Position numbers and translations under genes: made by a program. DNA of 22,443 nucleotides from Piromyces finnis (taxonomy: Eukaryota; Neocallimastigomycota; Neocallimastigomycetes; Neocallimastigales; Neocallimastigaceae). Of this stretch, positions 1 to 11,730 are shown one piece after another. The DNA lies in contig MCFH01000163.1 in the NCBI GenBank assembly GCA_002104945.1, positions 1 to 22,443 on the forward strand, written 5' to 3'. The notes below the pieces were generated by a model. That model saw only the letters and a list, made by a program, of their open reading frames with translations. It searched no databases and was not told the origin of the DNA. Positions within the stretch are counted from its first letter, which is position 1. Each line of letters begins with the position of its first letter.

Positions 1-643
<643 letters not shown>

Positions 644-701
644 GAATATTACGAAAGTCAAAACCAAAACTAAAACTAAAATTTAAAACTAAACCCAAAA
701 T

Positions 702-882
702 TGCTGGTCAAATAAATAGAATTTCTACGTTGTATTAAAGTTATGTATATCAACAATGAAGGTATTGGAATGTTTTAAAAAATAATAAATATGGTATTAT
801 TTATAATATTTATTTGGCTAAAAAACTTGATTATGAATGTTACAATGCAAACATCTGTAAAATGATCAATATATTGAAATAA
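702..882 (+). pseudogene. Decayed tandem fungal dockerin (CBM10-like) remnant behind the esterase, left copy
   Basis: Past the esterase stop there is a Lys/Thr-coding stretch (about 655-690), then sequence resembling two anaerobic-fungal dockerins. Seen: TGC TGG TCA (C-W-S) at 702-710; C-I-K-V-M-Y-I-N-N-E-G at 731-763, like the family's C-C-x-x-V-Y-Y-x-D-x-D-G; W-N-V-L-K-N-N-K-Y-G-I across 766-800, like W-G-V-E-N-N-x-W-C-G-I; and a second start, L-A-K-K-L-D-Y-E-C-Y-N-A-N-I-C-K at about 814-861, like C-W-A-x-x-L-G-Y-x-C-C. The frame is broken several times, and Cys and Trp positions typical of the family are changed. It ends at TAA 880-882. The dockerin consensus is from family knowledge. The match is by eye and not tested by search. 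Dockerins anchor secreted enzymes to fungal cellulosomes; this one cannot be functional as read. Confidence 0.5.
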
Positions 883-950
883 TTAATATAAATAATATTT
901 TGTGGTTAATTATATAACATAATATATATTAAATATTCTATAAACTATTA

Positions 951-1344
951 GTTATTTTATTTATATATATTTTTATTATAATAAAATATTATATATTAAT
1001 AAAGTAATATATATATTTTATTAAAATATTTTAAAAATAAATATATTAAAAATAAATAATTAATTTACATTATATATTATTTTTATTTTTTATTTTTTGT
1101 AAATATTATTTCTGATGGTATAATTAATGAATTAATTGACCAATCATAAAAAAAAATAAAATCATATTTTAATGTTATATTATAATTAAAAGTTATTTTT
1201 ACTTTAATTACTTTTATTTTTTTAAATATTTTAAAATAAATATATAGTAGAAATTAACTTTTTATTGAATTATTTTTATAATATTTTATAATTATATTAT
1301 TTTATTTAATAAATTATTAATAAAATAAAATAAACTAAATAGTT
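951..1344. other. AT-rich spacer between the inverted-repeat arms
   Basis: About 390 bases of almost pure A/T, with T and A runs. I could not align its two halves as an inverted repeat, so the palindrome has a real non-symmetric loop. No open frame or RNA gene is visible. In a true locus it would be the shared 3' flank of the two converging esterase copies. Confidence 0.7.
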
Positions 1345-2295
1345 TATAGAATATTTAATATATATTATGTTATATAATTAACCACAAAATATTTATTTTA
1401 TATTAATTATTTCAATATATTGATCATTTTACAGATGTTTGCATTGTAACATTCATAATCAAGTTTTTTAGCCAAATAAATATTATTAAATAATACCATA
1501 TTTATTATTATTTTAAACATTCCAAATACCTTCATTGTTGATATACATAACTTTAATACAACGTAGAAATTCTATTTATTTGACCAGCAATTTTGGGTTT
1601 AGTTTTAAATTTTAGTTTTAGTTTTGGTTTTGACTTTCGTAATTTCTTAGTTTTTAACTTCAACATCACCTATAATTTTTAACATTTCTTCAGCATAACG
1701 TTGACCTAAAGTACGATATGCAGCAGAAGTGAAGTGAAGACCATCACCTTGTTGACCTAAACCCTGGAAAATATAACATGTGCAGATGGAATAACCTTTG
1801 GAAGCTGTTGAATAAATTGAATTCATACTTCCACATTGACCACCTTCATTACTTTGGACTACTTCACCAGCAAGGAATGGAACATCATCAGCTTTTAAGC
1901 CTAAGTCTTTAAGAATATTATAGTAAACTTTTTAACACGATTTGGCCAATTTTGTTGACCAGTGTTTGTTTCACCTTGATGGAAAAGAATACCTTTAATG
2001 ACACCAACTTCTTGAGCCTTTTTTCCCATGTCGATTAAACGACCATATGGATTACCACCGTATGAATTAACTCTATTAATCATGAAAGATTGTAAAGGAT
2101 AACTTTTGTAATTATCTTTTTCAAAAAAGTTGAATATCACAACCAGCAATAGCAACAACAATAACACCAATCTTAATCTCTTGTGGTAATTTTTTTGACC
2201 AATGTTCGACCAAAATAATCTACTGGACCTAACATACCATCACAATTTGCAAGTGGTGGGATAGCATCATACCATTCGGCCTATTTGACGGCCAT
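1345..2295. repeat. Right arm of large inverted repeat
   Basis: Mirror of bases 1-950. The right copy of the gene continues past 2295 into its own 5' end and flank, whereas the left arm stops at the window edge. Differences from the left arm include an extra G at 2278-2279, an extra base in the T run 2190-2196, an extra base in the A run 2123-2128, a lost base near 1928, an extra base in 1814-1816 and a lost G at 1766-1767. Confidence 0.95.
1407..1589 (-). pseudogene. Decayed tandem fungal dockerin remnant, right copy
   Basis: Mirror of 702-882. In this copy the first module reads through in one frame as F-L-R-C-I-K-V-M-Y-I-N-N-E-G-I-W-N-V, then a stop where the family has Glu, then N-N-N-K-Y-G-I. 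The left copy has the second module in frame instead. Combining the arms makes the resemblance to W-G-V-E-N-N-x-W-C-G-I clearer than either alone. The changed Cys/Trp residues and the in-frame stop between C-W-S and the next block occur in both arms, so they are real mutations and not read errors. Confidence 0.5.
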
Positions 2296-2434
2296 TTCCA
2301 TTAAAAGGAGAAAGAACTTGAAAACGTTTATCTACAGTTTTGTCTTGATTTTCAATTGGACCTTGGCCTTCCATATTAGATTGTCCAAAGGCTAAGTAAA
2401 TGTGAAAGTTTGGATCTGGTAACATTTTAGCCAT
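1647..2434 (-). CDS. CE6-type acetyl (xylan) esterase, right copy, complete but frameshifted
   Basis: Same enzyme as the left copy, with the N-terminus present. The first ATG is at 2434 (M-A-K-M-L-P-D-P-N-F); the in-frame codon at 2464 is TTG. Motifs in the corrected 261-residue protein: GQSNMEG with nucleophile Ser19, HQGET at 151-155, and D230-G-L-H233-F completing the triad. Length suits a single catalytic domain. No signal peptide is visible, which is odd for a plant wall enzyme. Six one-base indels (net +2) break the frame; removing them gives 786 bases, exactly 262 codons including TAA at 1647-1649. The left arm lacks five of these six lesions. The sixth site, 1766-1767, is damaged in both arms but differently (lost C here, lost T there), so the source gene was probably intact up to this stop. 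Confidence 0.88.
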
Positions 2435-3996
2435 TATAAATATATTTTTCTTATTTAATTTCAATAAATATTATAAATATAGTAATTAGATTTATGAAAT
2501 GGTATTAAAATAAATATGATTTGTATATATTTATTTTTTCCTTTTATCAAAATAAATGAAATTTTTAATTTAAAAAATTTTTAATTGAGTAAAAATGGAC
2601 TGATTTTATAGTAATTCAAAAAAAGAAAAAAATATAAATATGTTTATTATCTGATATACTTTTAATATTATTAAATTAATTAAATCCTTTTATATATATA
2701 TATTATAATAATAACAAAAAAAAAAAAAACATTAAATGATATAAAATGTTTATAATGTATATAATGTATATATTTTTTGTTTTAATATAATTATGCTTAT
2801 TAAATAATTGGTTATGATTAGTTGATGAATACATATTTTTCAATATTAATAATTTAGCAGAATTTTAATATAAATTAAAGTTTTTAAATAATATAAACAT
2901 GTTTTTTTTTTTTTTTTTTCTATAAATGAATAGAAAAAAGCAAGTGATTATAAACATTTTTAATATGATTATGTATATAATGGATAAAAAGAAAATCTTC
3001 ATATTTTTATAAATGATCTTTTAATATAATATAAAAGTTTATTATGGTATAATTTATAAGGAATTTTATACTATTAAATAAATATAAATTAATATAAATA
3101 TTTACTTTTTTTTTCTTTATTTTTATAATTGTAAAAAAGTAATAACAAAAACTTGTTAATTAAAATAAATATACAATATATAAATTTCTATAGGTGAAAA
3201 ATGTATGTAATTAATTTTTATTTTCAATATTTAATAATAATATTAATAAATATTATTACCATAAATATTATAAATCATTTTTGTCATTCATTATGAAACT
3301 TCTTAACAATACTATGTTTACAAACAATGATCAATGTTTAATAAGTTTAAAGCAACGATCAAGAACGTTAAAACTGAAAAAATAGTAAGATCAGCCATTT
3401 GGCATATTTTGATTATGACTTTCAGTCGTCACATTGAAGCAATCGAGGACAAATATAATTATTATATTTGAGTATAATAATTGTATATTGTATAATAGTG
3501 ACTTATTTTGTTCATATGTTAATAATTAAAAAAAATTCCAAAATATTTATAGACTTTCCCTTTTATTTATACAACAATCTTCTTTTTTATTTACTAATAT
3601 GACTTTTATAATTGTTAATTTTTTCTTTTTTTTTTGAAATAAAATATATATTTTTAATTTTTTTTTTATTAATATAAATGATTGTGTGTGATATATTAAT
3701 ATAAATATGAAGATATAATAATATACATTATATATGCTTATATAAAAAATTAAATATTGATTTATTATCTTTTCTAAATATTGAATAATTTCAATTATTG
3801 CTTTTTTTTTTTTTTTTAATAATATTTATATATATAAATATTTTAATATTAAATAACGTTAAAAATAATGAGTTAATCTTTATATTTCTTTTTCTATTGT
3901 AAAATGTATAATAAAATGAAATATAGATTTTGAGTAAAATTTTTATTATAAAATGAAAATTTAGAAGTCTTTATAATGATATAGATATTAAGGGTC
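2435..3996. other. AT-rich intergenic region
   Basis: About 1.56 kb between the 5' end of the right esterase copy and the 3' end of the ATPase gene. Very AT-rich, with poly-T at 2901-2920 and 3800-3818 and many TATA-like stretches that cannot be told apart from background. The only compositional island is about 3290-3450 (see separate entry). No tRNA or conserved coding sequence recognised. Confidence 0.6.
3334..3471 (+). other. Small open frame (45 codons) in a higher-GC island
   Basis: ATG at 3334 to TGA at 3469-3471. The predicted peptide is basic at its start (F-N-K-F-K-A-T-I-K-N-V-K) and has a hydrophobic stretch (I-W-H-I-L-I-M-T-F). The surrounding 160 bases are noticeably less AT-rich than the neighbourhood. 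I recognise no family. It could be a microprotein, an exon of an unseen gene, a remnant of a mobile element, or chance. Confidence 0.15.
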
Positions 3997-6900
3997 TTAA
4001 ACAACTTGATGATTTGGTTTAATTTCTTTAATTTCGCCATCATCATCGTCATCATCTAAATCTTCTTCTTCAACATCTTCTTCATCTTCATATTCTAAAT
4101 CAATTAAAGCCAAGTCAAGACCCCAGACACGACGTTTAATAGCTTTGTATACTTCAGAGAATGCAATAAAGATAAAATAGAAAATCCGATTAAAGCCCAT
4201 TGCCAAGTAATATAAGTTTGTTTAAATACTTTATCATTAATAACAGGGATGTAAGCGGTTGGAACAATAAGAATAAGACCAAGGATGAAAGAGAAAAGAA
4301 GTGCTTTATTCATTTTTTGCTTTGTGAAGAAACCACTCTTACGGTTATGACGACAATTAAAACCATGAACTAAATTAATAAAGAAAGAACATAAAAGGCA
4401 ACACCACGAGCAAGGAAACCGATTTTACATTTTTCTTCTTCAATACCGTCACTTTCATTACAATTTACATTATTTGTTAATAAATCTGATCCATTCTTTG
4501 CTATAATTGTAATAATATAAGATACTAAAGATAAAACACCCATAAGCAAACCATAAATGACAGTATCTAACATTAATTCGAAAGAAAACAATGAGGAAGA
4601 AAGTGGTCTTGGTGGATGATGCATAACATCCTTAGCAGCTTTTTCAACACCAAGAGCTAAAGCAATTGGAGAACTAGTAACCATATTTAAGTATAAAATT
4701 TGAGCTGGAGACATAGGGAATACAGATACATTTTGATCTTTAAAGAATAAACCAAGTACTAAAGAACAACTTCAGATACATTACCAGAAAGTAAGTGGAG
4801 AGTGAATTTACCAATATTAGTGAAAATTCTACGACCAGAAGCAATGCATGGACAATACTAGCGAAATTATCATCAGTTAAAGTAATAGAAGAAGCTTGCT
4901 TTGTGACATCACTACCTCCTTTACCCATAGCAATACCAATATCAGCCATTTTAATAGCTGGAGCATCATTAACACCATCACCAGTCATAGCAACAAACTT
5001 TTCACGACGACGGTGAAGAGCTTCAATAAGAGTAACTTTTGTTTGTGGGGTACAACGAGCAATAACTAATGGTAAGTAAGTCATAGCATCAACATCCTCT
5101 GGCTTCATATTATCAAAATCGGAGGCAAACCATAACAACATTCTTTTTATTCATATTTTCCTTTGAAATAATACCAATTTCGGCAGCAATAGCTTTAGCA
5201 GTAGCTGGGTGATCACCAGTAGCCATACGAACAATAATACCTGCTTCTTGACACATTCTAACTGAGGCTGCTGATTCTTCTCTTGGTGGATCATACATAC
5301 CAATAATACCGAGATAAATTAAATCACTTTCAGCTTGTTCTCTAGTCATATTTTCATCATAAGTATCTCTAAAAGCATAAGAAAGACCTAAAACACGCAT
5401 ACCTCTGGATGCAAATTTCATCATAAACTTTTTGGATTTCTTTCCAACATCTGGATGAATTTGTTCAATTTGATTATCTTTAGTCATATAATTGTTACAA
5501 ATAGAGAGTTCACTTTCCATTGCACCCTTAGATAAGAAGAGATATTTACCAGTTTCTTTGTTTTTGTAAATAACAGTCATACGTTTAACAACAGCATCAA
5601 ATGGATGTTCCATAATAAATTCATACTTTTCAGAAATTTTTTCTTTAGTGTAACCAAACTTTTGAGCAAATACTACTAAAGCGATTTCAGTTGGATCACC
5701 AATACTTTTCCAAGCATTTTCTTCTTTTTCATAGAATAGAGATGATGTACTACATAAGGCACAAACCATACTGGCTAAATCTAAACGTTGACTATCTTGA
5801 TTAATTTCACTTAATGGGACTTCCTCAGTGTATTTCTTACTGTCTGGAGCCTTTCTCATTAATTTACCTTCTGGAATAATACCAACACCAGTAACTTCAA
5901 AATCTTCTTCACCAATATAGCAACTTTTGACAACCATTTTACTTTGAGTTAAAGTACCAGTCTTATCAGAACAAATATCTGTAACTTGACCTAAAGCTTC
6001 TAAGGCGGCTAAACGACGAATAATAGCCTTTTCTTTAGCCATGTGACGTACACCGACAGCCATAGTAACAGTAACGACAGCTGGAAGACCTTCTGGTAAA
6101 ATAGCAACGGCTAAAGAAATAGCATATAAAAGAACTTCAGAAGTAATCTTAAATTTGTTTACAGCAAAGACAACTACTGCTAAAATAATAGCAATTCCTA
6201 ACAATAAGAACATCATTCTGTCCATAGTCTTTTGAAGTGGTGTTTTACCACTTTGACTTTTGCTTTCACTCTTTTCTAACATAACAGCAATCTTACCAAC
6301 TTCAGTTTTTAAACCAGTACCAATAACAATACCAATACCTCTACCTTTAGTAGCTAAACTATTTTTAAAAGCACAATTTGTTCTATCACCAACAGAAATT
6401 TCATTTTCTTTAACTTCAAGTTTATTAACTTGCTTTACAGCTGGAACAGATTCACCAGTTAATAAGGATTCATCAATTTCTAAATTAACAGCTTCGCATA
6501 AACGAAGATCAGCTGGGATAACATCACCTTCTTCTAAGTAAACAACATCACCTGGAACAACTTCTCTGCATGGAATAACGTTAACTTCATGATTACGTAA
6601 AACTCTAGCGGTTGGAGAAGACATTTTCTTTAAAGCTTCCATAGTTTTTTCAGACTTAAATTCTTGGAAGAAACCAATACCAGTATTTGTAACAATAACA
6701 ACAGCTAATACAATAGCTTCAACCCAATCTTGTACACAGCAACTGACAATCAAAGCAATAAGTAAAACAATATTCATAGAGTTTGAATAAGTTACTTAAA
6801 AATACCTTTAAGGTAGAAGTACCAGATGAACCATACAATTCATTGGCACCTACTCTTTGAAGTCTTTCTGTAGCTTCATCTTGGGTAAGACCAGTAGTAA

Positions 6901-7386
6901 CATCTATTTAATATTAATTTAATAAAATTAATTTATTCTGAACAAAAATAGAATAACTACTAAATTTAAATATATTATTTCAATGACAACTTTTCATACT
7001 ATAAATATCTATAATACTAAGTTTTTAATATCCTTTAATTTTTATTTTAATATTCTTAATACATATGAATAACATATAATATTCATTAAAATTTTCGAAG
7101 GCTTATTAATACTTTCTTTTTATTAAAAAATTTTTTTATCTATTTATTACTTTTATTTATATAAATAGTTATTATACTGAAATTAACTTCAACATATAAA
7201 TTCTTATTTCGTTCTTTTTTAACCTCTTAAAAAAATTTTTTTTTTCATTTTCTTGTTCAATTATTGTATTTTATAAAAGCACTTACCTGTGTGTAATAAT
7301 GATTTAGTTTCGTCAATTGATAGTAAATGGTATTCTACCTTTTCTTCTTCTTCCTTTGGTTCAATAATTACGTCTTTACTAGACAT
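3997..7386 (-). CDS. P-type cation-transporting ATPase (type II, Ca2+ or ENA-like Na+/K+ pump)
   Basis: ATP-driven membrane cation pump. Two exons: 7287-7386 and 3997-6903, with a 383-base intron (donor GTAAGT, acceptor ATAG). Six one-base indels interrupt exon 2 (near 6780, 5130, 4847, 4757, 4373, 4180). Correcting them gives 3009 bases, 1003 codons with the TAA. Domain signs in order: first helix pair from about residue 76; actuator TGES about 182-185; TM4 PEGLP about 303-307; phosphorylated Asp in DKTGTLTQ about 346; GDPTEIAL and KGAME in the nucleotide domain; TGDHP about 595; TGDGVNDAP hinge; TM5 GNVSE; TM6 LNMVTSSP; then four more helices and a very acidic cytosolic tail (runs of Asp/Glu). 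Family length is about 1000, so it is complete. PEGLP favours Ca2+ pumps, but Ser replaces the TM6 Asp of SERCA and MVTSSPxALxLGxEKA resembles fungal ENA pumps, so the transported ion is uncertain. Confidence 0.95.
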
Positions 7387-8138
7387 TTTTTTCTTTATGA
7401 TATTTAATTATATAACTATCTTATACTATTATTATAAATTTAAATGTTTCTATTATAAAAACTGGTTCCTTATTTTTGTTTATAATAAATTTTTTATATT
7501 TTAACTATATAGTTATAAAACACTATTCTTAAATAGATTTTTAACTAGATTTCTGTATAATTTGTTAAATATTCTTTATAAAAGAAACCTATATCTATTT
7601 TCCTTTTAATATATTTATTTCAATTTCTTAATTATTTTAAATTTTTTTTTATTATCCTTTCTTTTCAAAAAAAAAAAATAAAATGTATATCACCAATGAG
7701 AAAAAAATAGATTCTTTATATCTTTACTATTAATGTTAATCTATTTTTCTCTGGTATAATATTTAAAAAAAAAAAAAAAAAACCAAAAAATAAAATTAAA
7801 AACGCAACTTTTTTTTTGTTTATTATTTAAAAAAAAAGAAAAAAAAAAAAGTTAAGTTTTTTTCTTTTTTAAAGTTAAAATAATGTTATAAAATTTTAAA
7901 TCTTAATAATTAAAAATGGATAATAAATTTTTTCTCAATATACTTTTCAGTACAAATAAAAATATGAAATAAATTTTAATATATTAAAAGTTATAATTTA
8001 AAATTAAAGTTTTTAAATCATAATATATTATCAATTTAAAGATATATGTAATACTACATTATAATAATAAAGATGAGACCTTTATATTTCGATACTTGTA
8101 AATTAAAGCATAAAATAATTTATCATGCAACCTTTTGA

Positions 8139-8182
8139 TTTTATTTAATAATAATGAAGGCAGTCATTATTATTAAATAAAA
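8139..8182. repeat. Perfect 19-bp hairpin with 6-base loop
   Basis: Bases 8139-8157 are the exact reverse complement of 8164-8182. The loop is AGGCAG, unusually GC-rich for this region. It lies about 750 bases upstream of the ATPase start. It could be a cruciform-forming site, a structured RNA element or a small mobile-element relic; no function is shown. Confidence 0.8.
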
Positions 8183-11100
8183 AGAAAGATGCATATTTGA
8201 AATTAACTTATAAAAGTAATAAACTTAAATAATTGAATTGTTTAAATATATTATAATTATATTGTCTCGTAATAAATATTTTAGGTCTATTAATAATATA
8301 TTTTTATGTTACACGAATAATTGATTAATTTTATTTTCTTCAACATACACTTTATCATAATAGAACAGACAAAAAATTGAATATTTTCCTTTATTTTCTT
8401 CTTATAGAACTTTTAAAAATAGTAATTTCAACAAAATATCCTAATCATCAACAAAACTAAATTGATAATACATATAAACACAATTAAAGAGTTAATATTA
8501 TATATGTAATTGGTTATTATAATTGTTAATAATAACCTGCATTATTGTTAATGGTGGCATAAGTATTAAATATATATACATATTAAATATTTTATTTTTA
8601 AAAAATAAAGATATTCATGCTCCTAATATGCTATTCTTTTTTTGAAATAAAATTATAAAAATATATAATTTATTAATCATTATTACATAATAATTATTAT
8701 ATAATTAATTAAATTAAATATAAATGTAAAGAAAAAAGATATAATCTACCACACAATAATGATATTAACTAACATTAAATAAAAAATGATAATTATAACT
8801 TATTTTCTTGTAATATTTTTTTATTTATTATTAATGTGATTTTTTTATAATAAACTGTCAATTTAAATTTTAATATAAGTTATATAACTTAAATAAGATT
8901 AATTAGTTTTATAATAATAATAAGGTTACATATAAATTTAAAATTAAAACCTTAAATATTTTATTATACTTTAAATTTGAGAAATGTCATATATAAAGTT
9001 TTTTATTTTAAAAAATGAATACATATAGGCAGTTATGTAGATAAATTGAATTATTGACACTATTTTTTCTCTTTAAATTTATTATATAAGTTAATATATT
9101 TATTAAGAGTGAAATTTTAACAAAAGCTTTTAATATAAGTAAAATATTTATTTAAAAATATATAAGCAAATTTGCTTTTTTGTGTATGTTATGAATAATA
9201 TTCATTATATATATGTTCAAATATAAAAAATCATTGCATATATTCTACTATAAATATATAATGCTCTATATATAATATTACAATGATAATACTTAAATTT
9301 AAGCATATAATTTTTGTCATTATTCTTATTTATCAACACCCATAATTTTCCTTAGTGTCATTTAAAAAAAATATCAATATAATTAAATAATTAGATTATT
9401 AAAAAAAAATAAAAAAAATGACAATTATCATAAAAACTCTAAATTTATTGAATAAAATAATTATTATAATAAAAAGATAAAATAATTAAGGTTTTTTATA
9501 ATCAAAATAAAAAAAAAAAAAATCTGATAATTTATTGAATATATTTTTCAACACATATTATAATTACAAATACATATTATTATTTTCTTTTGTTAAAAAA
9601 AATTTCACTACAATTTATTAAATATATAAGAATATTTTATTTAAATAATGTAAAAAAAAAAAAAAGAAAAAGATAATATGATTTTTAAAAGAATTTAAAA
9701 TATATAAATATAATAATTTTAAAAAAAAGAGTTAAAAGATATAAATGTTCTAATATCTAATATTATTTAATATTAATAAGTTTTAATTTTGAATTAGCAA
9801 TGACTATTAAGGTTTTGCCATTTCAATATTTTTTATAATAATAATCAAGTAGTATTTTATTTAAATTTTCACATTATAATTTATTCCATATATGAAAGGT
9901 AAAAATTTAATTTAATGAATAGCTGTCAAATTTTAACCAATTATTTTTTGGAATTTATATATTTTAATATAAAAAAGAAAAGAAAAACAGAATAATGTTT
10001 GAATATATTTTAAGTTTCCCTTTATAGATCAGATAATTTATTTTAAAAATGATATTATATATATGTATAATTAGTTTCAACATTCTCATTATAATTTAAT
10101 ATTAAAGTTCTAACTAAGCTTTAATAAAAATTAAATGTCAATTATTGTATGAAATATTCAATGAATAACAATAGTTTAATTTTCTTTAACATCATTATAT
10201 ACATATATATTAATAGATAATGATAATATAAACTTTAATCATTTTTTATTTTTGAAAAGAATACCTTTTAATAAAATATGATAATAGAATTATTCAAAAA
10301 TATAGTTTTATATTGTAAACTGTAAACAAATATATTTAATAGTATTTAATAATAATTTTAAATTATAATAGTCTTTAGAAACCAAAAGTGGTTTTTTAGT
10401 AATTGATAATTAATAGTTAATTATTTTCATGACTATCGTATGCTTATTAACTAGTTAAATAAAAATATAATAATATTATTAATAGAATTAATAAATCATA
10501 TAATAATATTTTTATTTGATGCATTATTATTATAATGATTATTATATATTATCTGTACTACTATAATATTTTGTAACAATAGTATTTACTTTCGAACTAT
10601 TATAATAATAAAGTTAAAAAATTATTAAACGATATTTATATCCCACCACTTATATAATTTAAATATTATATACATATACTATACACTATTATAAATTTCA
10701 AATACTAATTTTCAATTAAAGTATTATTTGAAATAATTATATTTAAACAATAATTATTTTAAAATTACTACTCTCATACCTATTTCGTAAATTTTTGATT
10801 TTATGATTTTATATAATTAACTAGTAGCTTCAAATAAAATATATAAATTAAAAAAATGCTTTTTTACTCAAATTAATATTTTCTATTTGAAAAATATAAT
10901 AGGAAAAGTGTATAGTTCATAAATAATATTATTACTCATAAAAAATATTATTTTTTATAAACTATTATATTTAATAGAATATACATATATAACAATATAA
11001 TTAATTATTATTCATTTAGGGAAATTACTTCTTTATTATGAATAGCATTTTAGATAAATAATTTTCAACTAATTATAATTATGATACTTAAAAAATATAA

Positions 11101-11286
11101 CTTGTTATATAATAATGATTAATAAAACAAATATATACATTTTAGCAAATATGTTTATTTCTTTTTTTAGAAAAGCTAATATCAATTATAATAATTTAAT
11201 ATATATATATTTTGTTTAAAACTGTCTTAAATAAATATTATTATTGTAAAAATTAATTTATATAAATAAAAAGCTTATACTTATGT

Positions 11287-11320
11287 ATTATTATTATTAT
11301 TATTATGTTATTATTATTAT
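11287..11320. repeat. TTA microsatellite, interrupted
   Basis: Simple TTA/ATT trinucleotide repeat with one interruption (ATG) near 11306. Confidence 0.85.
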
Positions 11321-11460
11321 TTTGATAAAATATAATTATATAAATCTATGATTTATAGATATGATATAATAATATAATAGTATTTCATATTGATTAAAAT
11401 AAAGTATAATAAAAATATATATATATTTCATATCAAATAAAATACCCTATCTTATACTAT

Positions 11461-11662
11461 AATAGAATATTTAATTATTAAAATAATTTAAAAATAACTA
11501 TTCCATCATTGAATTAATTAGAAAAATTAATTTTACATCTACAATTATTTCTTAATTGTATATAATAGAATATTTAATTATTAAAATAATTTAAAAATAA
11601 CTATTCCATCATTGAATTAATTAGAAAAATTAATTTTACATCTACAATTAAGAAATAATTGT
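11461..11662. repeat. Tandem duplication, 103-base period, with loop flip in the terminal hairpin
   Basis: Bases 11461-11547 recur exactly at 11564-11650. Each unit ends in a 19-base hairpin with 7-bp arms (ACAATTA / TAATTGT). In unit 1 (11541-11559) the loop is TTTCT; in unit 2 (11644-11662) it is AGAAA, the reverse complement. So the whole 19-base segment is inverted between otherwise identical copies. Confidence 0.92.
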
Positions 11663-11730
11663 AAGGTATTTAAATATGAAATTTTAAATGAACTTTTATA
11701 TTTTTATATTCCTTTTCTTTTTATTATAAG

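Noticed and set aside
4795-5016. Plus-strand open frame opposite the ATPase
   Set aside because: Antisense shadow of the conserved TGDGVNDAP region.
5100-5145. Programmed frameshift or intron at the ATPase break
   Set aside because: No splice sites or slippery-plus-structure signal; other breaks in the same gene have the same look.
6260-6541. Plus-strand open frame opposite the ATPase actuator region
   Set aside because: Antisense shadow; the minus strand shows clear P-type ATPase motifs.
3997-6903. ATPase as a pseudogene
   Set aside because: All breaks are single-base indels in or near short runs, with no substituted catalytic residues and a net length divisible by three; assembly error is simpler.
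7289-7504. 71-codon plus-strand frame over the ATPase start
   Set aside because: Opposite strand to a well-supported first exon with a GTAAGT donor, and low complexity.
8139-8182. Bacterial rho-independent terminator
   Set aside because: The hairpin is AT-rich, far from any gene end, and the genome is eukaryotic.
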